The translations under genes were made by a program, and so were the position numbers. Below the pieces are notes generated by a model. It was not told where the DNA came from. It did not search any database and worked only from the letters and a program-made list of their open reading frames with translations. Below are positions 45,489-51,242 of a stretch of 51,242 bases of DNA, in pieces. The stretch's first letter is position 1. Each line of letters begins with the position of its first letter. The stretch is from Prevotella sp. (GTDB taxonomy: Bacteria; Bacteroidota; Bacteroidia; Bacteroidales; Bacteroidaceae): the NCBI GenBank assembly GCA_017650905.1, contig JAGCDZ010000097.1, forward strand, positions 1 to 51,242, given 5' to 3'.

Positions 45489-47873
45489 ATGATGAGAATA
45501 TACATCGCAGTCATCACACTGATGCTCTTCCTTGCAGTGCCAGCATCAGCCCAGGATATCTACTCACAGGCCGAGAATGCCTATAAGATAGGTCGTATCG
45601 ACTCTGCGCTTGTGTTGTTGAAGAGTCATGAAAGCAGTTTTCATGGTACCGATAAGCAGAGAGCTTACCGACTCATGTCGCTCTGTTGTCTCGCTCTCGA
45701 CCAGACAGAGGAGTCTGAGAGATATGCAGGTCTGCTATTAAAGGAGAACAAGTACTTCTTCGGCTCACTGGAAGACCCAGTTCGCTTTGTCGACATGATC
45801 AACAAATTAAGAGAGGGAAGCGGAACCACCATCAAGACGGCATCCGGTCAGGAAGAGTATATTGAGGAGGCACCTGTGCCTGTCACTATCATCACACGTG
45901 AGATGATAGATATGCTCAGTAACAATAAAAGTATCGGGCAGATTCTCGCTACGTATGTTCCAGGTATGAGTGAGGTCTGCTCTTATGCTTTTGCCAACGT
46001 CACCATGCACGGCGTTTATACAAATGGACAGGAGAAAATCCTTGTGATGGAGAACGGCCACCGATTGAATGCACGTTCTACCAATAACGGCAAATTAGAC
46101 TATGCCATCAGTACTGAGAAGATTGATCATATAGAGGTGCTGCGCGGTCCTGCTTCTTCGTTGTATGGTAACGTGGCTTTGACAGCCGTGGTAAATATCA
46201 TCACTAAAAAGGGTAACGAAATCAATGGTGTAAAAGGGAAATACGGTTTAGGTTCTTATGGAACACACCGTGCCGACCTCACTGCAGGTACGACGTTCTT
46301 AGGAGCTGACGTGATGGCTTGGGCATCTTTGTACACTTCAAGTGGAAAACGAATTGACGTTCCAATGGGTACCGGCTATTCAATGACCCAGCACGATGGC
46401 TATGCATACGTGGGTAAATATGAAGGACGTCCATCCTATGACCTCGGTGTTAACATACAACTGAACGACTTCAGTCTGATGTTTAATCGCAAGTATGGGA
46501 AAATGGTTCCCCAGTATTCCTGGTATGCTGAGACCTACGACTATGACCGCTTCCGTAAGTTCTGCGGTGTCAATCCGGGGTATTCCATTGACGAGACCCA
46601 TCTCGAATTGGCTTATAATAAAGATCTCGGCAAATCCAATATTAATTTGGCAATATATGGCGACTGGTATAAGTTCCAGGATTATCAGGCCGTTTCTGAT
46701 TCCATGATTACCTATGAATTCAAGCCCGATGGCAGCGGGACACCGGTGATTGACGACCAAGGAAAACCTGTGATGCGTCTTTATCACGGCGTATATCAGG
46801 ACGACAACTGGGAAGAATACACCATTGGTGGTATGGCAAAGTTCTCTACGAATTACAAAATCGGAAAGGCCCATGGTAATCTGCTTGCGGGAGCCCAATT
46901 TGAATTCTATAAGATTCCCATCAACGAATTCTTCTTCGGCGAGGAGTACAACCGTATCATTATCGTGACTACACCTGAATCTGCGAATCAGTTGAACGTA
47001 GGATCGGAAAAGAGTATCTCGGGTTTCATTCAGGGAAAACACTACTTCACAGATCAGTTCATCCTCAATGCCGGCCTACGCTACGACAAGAAGTTCCGTC
47101 GCAACGACATGAGCGTTTCGGCCTTGTCGCCACGAATTGCCCTTATCTATCTTCCCTCGAACAAGTTCAGTGTCAAGACGTCATATTCGCGATCGTTTGT
47201 TGATGCACCCTATTTTTATCGCCAGAATACACAGAACACCTATCGTGGAAGTGAAGACCTGATGCCGGAATATATGGATGCCATACAACTTGACTTCTTA
47301 GGTTCTCCCTTCAGCCATTTCATTTATGATGTCAATTTATTCTATAACCGTCTGACAGACCTGATATGCAATAATCAGAGTACCGATCTGAATGCTCCGA
47401 AATACGTTAATTCCGGTAATCTGAAGATTGCAGGCGTCGAGGTGGAACTCAGTTACAACATAGCCTCATTCCGTTCCCGACTCAGTACCACCTTGCAGTA
47501 TGCCCTCAGTGCCGAGCAATATTATTATGATGACCACAACATCTATAGTGTGCCGAGGTACATTGCCAGTTTAACCTGTGAGCAACGCCTGCTAAACAAA
47601 GACAAGCAATCGTTGTGGCTGTCTGGCAACCTACGTTATACATCTCGTACGCTCAACAAGGCAAACTCTCGCATCAAGGACAGTGAGGACTTCCACCTCA
47701 GTGGTAATGCATTGTTAGACCTGCGACTGAAATACAATTACAACAAAATGATTCAATTGTCGCTCGATTGCGAAAACGTGTTCAACAACATTTACGAGAT
47801 TGGTGGCACTTCCTATATCCCTTATCAATATCCCGGTCGCATATTAATGGGAACGGTATCGGTTAGACTATAA
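45489..47873 (+). CDS. TonB-dependent outer-membrane receptor with an N-terminal helical extension
   Basis: The 794-residue protein has a signal peptide (1-22). Residues 23-115 form a helical, TPR-like region (QAENAYKIGRIDSALVLLK, AYRLMSLCCLALDQTEESERY) instead of the carboxypeptidase-like domain usual in SusC proteins. The plug follows (about 125-245: PVPVTIITREMIDMLS, KILVMENGHRLNAR, IEVLRGPASSLYGNVALTAV), then a 22-strand-type barrel. No SusD partner follows. It resembles siderophore/vitamin-type receptors and ends the NRPS operon, 11 bases after the synthetase, so it may import the NRPS product or sense it. Confidence 0.93.
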   Translation: MMRIYIAVITLMLFLAVPASAQDIYSQAENAYKIGRIDSALVLLKSHESSFHGTDKQRAYRLMSLCCLALDQTEESERYAGLLLKENKYFFGSLEDPVRFVDMINKLREGSGTTIKTASGQEEYIEEAPVPVTIITREMIDMLSNNKSIGQILATYVPGMSEVCSYAFANVTMHGVYTNGQEKILVMENGHRLNARSTNNGKLDYAISTEKIDHIEVLRGPASSLYGNVALTAVVNIITKKGNEINGVKGKYGLGSYGTHRADLTAGTTFLGADVMAWASLYTSSGKRIDVPMGTGYSMTQHDGYAYVGKYEGRPSYDLGVNIQLNDFSLMFNRKYGKMVPQYSWYAETYDYDRFRKFCGVNPGYSIDETHLELAYNKDLGKSNINLAIYGDWYKFQDYQAVSDSMITYEFKPDGSGTPVIDDQGKPVMRLYHGVYQDDNWEEYTIGGMAKFSTNYKIGKAHGNLLAGAQFEFYKIPINEFFFGEEYNRIIIVTTPESANQLNVGSEKSISGFIQGKHYFTDQFILNAGLRYDKKFRRNDMSVSALSPRIALIYLPSNKFSVKTSYSRSFVDAPYFYRQNTQNTYRGSEDLMPEYMDAIQLDFLGSPFSHFIYDVNLFYNRLTDLICNNQSTDLNAPKYVNSGNLKIAGVEVELSYNIASFRSRLSTTLQYALSAEQYYYDDHNIYSVPRYIASLTCEQRLLNKDKQSLWLSGNLRYTSRTLNKANSRIKDSEDFHLSGNALLDLRLKYNYNKMIQLSLDCENVFNNIYEIGGTSYIPYQYPGRILMGTVSVRL

Positions 47874-47961
47874 TTTTTGCCCCTTTTGGGAACGATTGGC
47901 CTTGATTTATTTTCAGATATAGAAAAAAAAAGCCATTTTAGCAAGATTTTGCAATTTAGAC

Positions 47962-47992
47962 TTTGCAATTTGCGAGAAAAGTTGTACCTTTG
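47962..47992 (+). promoter_or_regulatory. Promoter of the AAA ATPase gene
   Basis: TTTG, a 19-base spacer and TACCTTTG match the Bacteroidota consensus. The ATG at 48020 is 27 bases downstream. It marks the end of the NRPS operon. Confidence 0.8.
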
Positions 47993-48019
47993 CACACGTT
48001 TTAAAACAAATCACGGCAA

Positions 48020-49210
48020 ATGGAGGCTTTTTTCAGGACGCACAGATATCTCGTAGAGCATACCAACGCACCGGTTCGTCGTACCCTCATGGACGAAATC
48101 AACTGGAGCGACCGCCTTATTGGCATCAAGGGTACCAGAGGTATCGGAAAAACCACCTTCCTATTGCAATACGCCAAAGAGCATTTTGATATCAATGACC
48201 GCCAGTGTCTGTATATCAACATGAACAACTTCTACTTCCAGGGGCACGGTATTGCTGACTTTGCCGGAGAATTCTATCATCATGGAGGTCGCACGCTCCT
48301 CATTGACCAGGTGTTCAAACAGCCAGACTGGAGCAGCGAACTGCGCAAATGCCACGACCTCTACCCCAACCTCAAGATTGTTTTCACGGGTTCGAGTGTG
48401 ATGCGCCTGAAGGATGAGAATCCTGAACTCAACGGCATCGTACAGTCATATAACCTGAGAGGCTTCTCCTTCCGCGAGTTCATCAATCTGCTGACAGGCA
48501 ATAACTTCCGCCCTTATACCCTTGAGGAAATCCTTAAGGATCATGAGCGCATCATCAAACAGATTCTTCCGAAGGTGTCGCCTAACCGCTATTTCCAGGA
48601 TTATATCCACCACGGTTTCTATCCCTTCTTCCAGGAGCACCGTAATTACAGCGAGAACCTGCTGAAGACTATGAATATGATGACTGAGGTGGACATCCTC
48701 CTCATCAAGCAGATTGAGTTGAAGTATCTCACCAAGATCAAGAAACTTTTCTACCAGATTGCCGAAGAAGGTTCGAAGAAGTCACCCAATGTGAGCAAAC
48801 TCGCTAACGACATTGAGACTTCGCGTGCCACTGTGATGAACTATATCAAGTATCTCACAGATGCCCGCCTGCTCAATCTTATCTATCCTGTTGGCGAGGA
48901 TTTCCCCAAGAAGCCTGCCAAGGTGATGCTCCACAACTCTAACCTGCTCTATGCCATCTATCCCATTCAAGTAGAGAAGCAGGAGGCAATGGAGACTTTC
49001 TTCGTCAACTCGATGTGGAAAGACCATAAAGTGAATACAGGCGGACGTGACTGCAACTATCTGGTCGACGGCAAGTTGAAATTCCGCATCATGGATGCCC
49101 AACAGATGCAACGCACAAAGATCCAGCCCGACGTGATTTATGCAAGATACAACACAGAAATAGGACGAGGAAACCAAATTCCTCTCTGGTTATTGGGCTT
49201 TTTATATTAG
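48020..49210 (+). CDS. AAA_14/DUF4143-like ATPase
   Basis: The 396-residue protein has a P-loop GTRGIGKT (38-45), a Walker-B-like strand RTLLIDQVF (Gln after the Asp instead of the more usual Glu), sensor-like IVFTGSS, and a C-terminal winged-helix part (SKLANDIETSRATVMNYIKYL) typical of the DUF4143 region. Such ATPases are widespread in gut Bacteroidota with no agreed function. It has its own promoter. Confidence 0.85.
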   Translation: MEAFFRTHRYLVEHTNAPVRRTLMDEINWSDRLIGIKGTRGIGKTTFLLQYAKEHFDINDRQCLYINMNNFYFQGHGIADFAGEFYHHGGRTLLIDQVFKQPDWSSELRKCHDLYPNLKIVFTGSSVMRLKDENPELNGIVQSYNLRGFSFREFINLLTGNNFRPYTLEEILKDHERIIKQILPKVSPNRYFQDYIHHGFYPFFQEHRNYSENLLKTMNMMTEVDILLIKQIELKYLTKIKKLFYQIAEEGSKKSPNVSKLANDIETSRATVMNYIKYLTDARLLNLIYPVGEDFPKKPAKVMLHNSNLLYAIYPIQVEKQEAMETFFVNSMWKDHKVNTGGRDCNYLVDGKLKFRIMDAQQMQRTKIQPDVIYARYNTEIGRGNQIPLWLLGFLY

Positions 49211-49255
49211 AAGTTAGTAATAATATTAGGTTTATAGTTTTATTTTTATCAAAAA

Positions 49256-51242
49256 ATGGCAAAAGAAAAGAAATTTATCACCTGTGATGGTAACGAGGCA
49301 GCGGCTCATGTGAGCTATATGTTCTCGGAGGTAGCTGCTATCTACCCCATCACCCCGTCTTCGCCTATGGCGGAGCACGTTGACGAGTGGGCTGCCCGTG
49401 GTCGTAAGAACCTCTGGGGCCAGACCGTCTCAGTTCAGGAAATGCAGTCAGAGGCTGGTGCTGCCGGTGCCGTTCACGGTTCGCTGCAGGCTGGTGCCCT
49501 CACCACTACATTCACCGCTTCTCAGGGTCTGCTTCTGATGATCCCCAACATGTACAAAATTGCCGGTGAGCTGATTCCTACCGTATTCGACGTATCAGCC
49601 CGTACATTGGCTTCACACTCCCTGTGTATCTTTGGTGACCATCAGGACGTGATGGCTTGCCGCCAGACTGGTTTCGCTATGCTCTGCGAAGGTGGCGTGC
49701 AGGAGGTGATGGACCTCACCGCTGTGGCTCACCTGGCTACCCTCGAGACCTGCGTTCCGTTCGTGAACTTCTTCGACGGTTTCCGCACCTCTCACGAGTA
49801 CCACAAGATTGAGCTCATGGATATGGAGGACATCCGTCCCCTCGTGAAGGAAGAGTACATTAAGCGTTTCCGCGATCGCGCTATGTCGCCTGAGCGTCCT
49901 ATCACTCGTGGTACTGCTGAGAACCCCGAGACCTTCTTCACACATCGTGAGGCTTGTAACCCCTACTACGATTCAGTTCCCGAAGTAGTTGAGAAATATC
50001 TCGGTGAGATCTCTAAGATCACTGGTCGTGAATATCACCTCTTCTCTTACTACGGAGCCGAGGACGCCGACCGCATGATTATCCTGATGGGTTCAGCTAC
50101 CGATGCAGCTCGCGAGGCTATCGACTATCTGAACGGTCAGGGTCAGAAGGTAGGTATGATCAGCGTTCACCTCTATCGTCCGTTCAGTGTGAAGCACCTG
50201 CTCGCAGCTGTGCCCAAGAGCGTGAAGAAGATTGCCGTCCTCGACCGTACGAAGGAGCCCGGTGCTACCGGTGAGCCTCTGTATATCGATGTGAAGGATG
50301 CCTTCTACGATGTTGAGGATCGTCCTCTCATCGTTGGTGGTCGTTATGGTCTTGGTTCTCACGATACAACTCCTGCTCAGATCATCAGCGTGTTCAACAA
50401 CCTCGCTATGCCCGAGCCGAAGAACCACTTCACCATTGGTATCGTCGACGACGTGACCTTCACCTCTCTGCCTGCCGTTGAGGAGATTGCCCTCGGTGGC
50501 GCTGGTATGTTCCAGGCTAAGTTCTACGGTCTGGGTGCTGATGGTACCGTAGGTGCCAACAAAAACTCCGTGAAGATTATTGGTGACAACACCGACAAGT
50601 ATTGCCAGGCTTACTTCTCTTACGACTCTAAGAAGTCAGGAGGTTTCACCTGCTCTCACCTGCGTTTCGGTGATACACCTATCCGCTCTACCTATCTGGT
50701 AACCACACCTAACTTCGTGGCTTGCCACGTTCAGGCTTACCTCCACATGTACGATGTGACTCGCGGTCTGCAGAAGAACGGTCAGTTCCTGCTGAACACC
50801 ATCTTCGATGCCGACGAGCTCGAGAAGTTCATGCCGAACAAGGTGAAGAAGTATTTCGCTCAGAACAATATCACGGTCTACACCATCAATGCTACGAAGA
50901 TTGCACAGGAGATTGGTCTGGGCAACCGCACCAACACCATTCTGCAGAGTGCCTTCTTCCGTATCACTGGAGTGATTCCCGTAGAGCTGGCTGTCGAGAA
51001 GATGAAGGCTGCTGCCCTGAAGTCTTACGGAGCTAAGGGTCAGGATGTGGTTGATAAGAACTATGCCGCTATCGATCGTGGTGGCGAGTATGTTCAGCTG
51101 ACCGTGAAGCCCGAGTGGGCTAATCTGCCCGATGATCCTGAGAAGGCCGACAACGCTCCCGCATTCGTGAAGGAAGTCGTTCGTCCTATCAACGCTCAGG
51201 CCGGCGACCTGCTGCCCGTCAGCGCATTCGCCAAGTTCGGCA
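49256..51242 (+). CDS. nifJ: Pyruvate:ferredoxin (flavodoxin) oxidoreductase, N-terminal 662 residues, 3' truncated by window
   Basis: Pyruvate is oxidised to acetyl-CoA with transfer of electrons to ferredoxin, a central step of anaerobic fermentation. The N-terminal TPP-pyrimidine domain is complete (AAIYPITPSSPMAEHVDEW, VSVQEMQSEAGAAGAVHG), followed by the transketolase C-like domain (YRPFSVKHLLAAVPKSVKK, VLDRTKEPGATGEPLY) and the gamma-like domain (GLGADGTVGANKNSVKII). The 4Fe-4S part and TPP-phosphate domain lie beyond the window. Codon choice is strongly biased (mostly AAG, CGT, GGT, AAC), as expected for a highly expressed gene. The ATG at 49256 follows a 45-base gap after the ATPase gene; no stop occurs before the edge. 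Confidence 0.95.
   Translation, partial: MAKEKKFITCDGNEAAAHVSYMFSEVAAIYPITPSSPMAEHVDEWAARGRKNLWGQTVSVQEMQSEAGAAGAVHGSLQAGALTTTFTASQGLLLMIPNMYKIAGELIPTVFDVSARTLASHSLCIFGDHQDVMACRQTGFAMLCEGGVQEVMDLTAVAHLATLETCVPFVNFFDGFRTSHEYHKIELMDMEDIRPLVKEEYIKRFRDRAMSPERPITRGTAENPETFFTHREACNPYYDSVPEVVEKYLGEISKITGREYHLFSYYGAEDADRMIILMGSATDAAREAIDYLNGQGQKVGMISVHLYRPFSVKHLLAAVPKSVKKIAVLDRTKEPGATGEPLYIDVKDAFYDVEDRPLIVGGRYGLGSHDTTPAQIISVFNNLAMPEPKNHFTIGIVDDVTFTSLPAVEEIALGGAGMFQAKFYGLGADGTVGANKNSVKIIGDNTDKYCQAYFSYDSKKSGGFTCSHLRFGDTPIRSTYLVTTPNFVACHVQAYLHMYDVTRGLQKNGQFLLNTIFDADELEKFMPNKVKKYFAQNNITVYTINATKIAQEIGLGNRTNTILQSAFFRITGVIPVELAVEKMKAAALKSYGAKGQDVVDKNYAAIDRGGEYVQLTVKPEWANLPDDPEKADNAPAFVKEVVRPINAQAGDLLPVSAFAKFG

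Overview
The window looks like chromosomal DNA from a Bacteroidales bacterium, most likely a Prevotella-type member (inference). The evidence is the ATP synthase gene order with a separate downstream alpha/gamma block, a short primary sigma factor without region 1.1, repeated TAnnTTTG-type -7 promoter elements, a smalltalk micro-gene beside an HU-like gene, and a DUF5687-like permease. Gut carbohydrate enzymes (a CE1-type esterase and a GH43 enzyme) fit a plant-fibre-degrading gut or rumen lifestyle.

Layout. 1-320: tail of an HU-like DNA-binding protein, a 37-residue smalltalk gene with a strong Shine-Dalgarno, and a terminator. 358-8104 (minus): the complete F1Fo ATP synthase operon atpD-atpC-orf-atpB-atpE-atpF-atpH-[four-helix-bundle gene]-atpA-atpG. 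Its junctions carry 7-bp tandem repeat arrays, partly as inverted pairs. 8231-13764 (minus): a secreted protein of unknown function, then an operon of an NhaD-like antiporter, an AAA-CYTH protein, a phosphotransferase and an esterase. 13860-17034 (minus): RNase D-like, RlmI-like and TilS (RNA processing). 17079-24841 (plus): FtsK, a LolA-like protein, a DUF5687-like permease, HtrA, the primary sigma factor and a small secreted protein. 24862-28526: Maf, KdsC-like and nitroreductase (minus), a GNAT/FemAB-like protein (plus), a DMT transporter (minus). 28541-31998 (minus): TruA, GH43 and an ATP-grasp-like protein. 31999-32476: non-coding, with a nested inverted repeat. 32477-33463 (minus): patatin.

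The most unusual part is 33550-47873 (plus), six tightly packed genes behind one good promoter: a receiver-PP2C phosphatase, a membrane-anchored coiled-coil/WD40-like protein starting with GTG, a propeller-type hybrid sensor whose phospho-accepting His position is Asp, a small soluble histidine kinase with an intact H-box, a dimodular non-ribosomal peptide synthetase (A-T-C-A-T-TE), and a TonB-dependent receptor with an N-terminal helical extension. This reads as a signalling system built onto synthesis of a small acyl-amino-acid or dipeptide-like product and its outer-membrane receptor. I do not recognise it as a described system.

48020-49210 holds an AAA ATPase, and the window ends inside a pyruvate:ferredoxin oxidoreductase gene (49256 onward). 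A second theme is the heptad repeats (consensus NTTCAMT, M = A or C). They sit right after stop codons, the stop-rich arm precedes the open arm, and in one case the open arm encodes part of a signal peptide.
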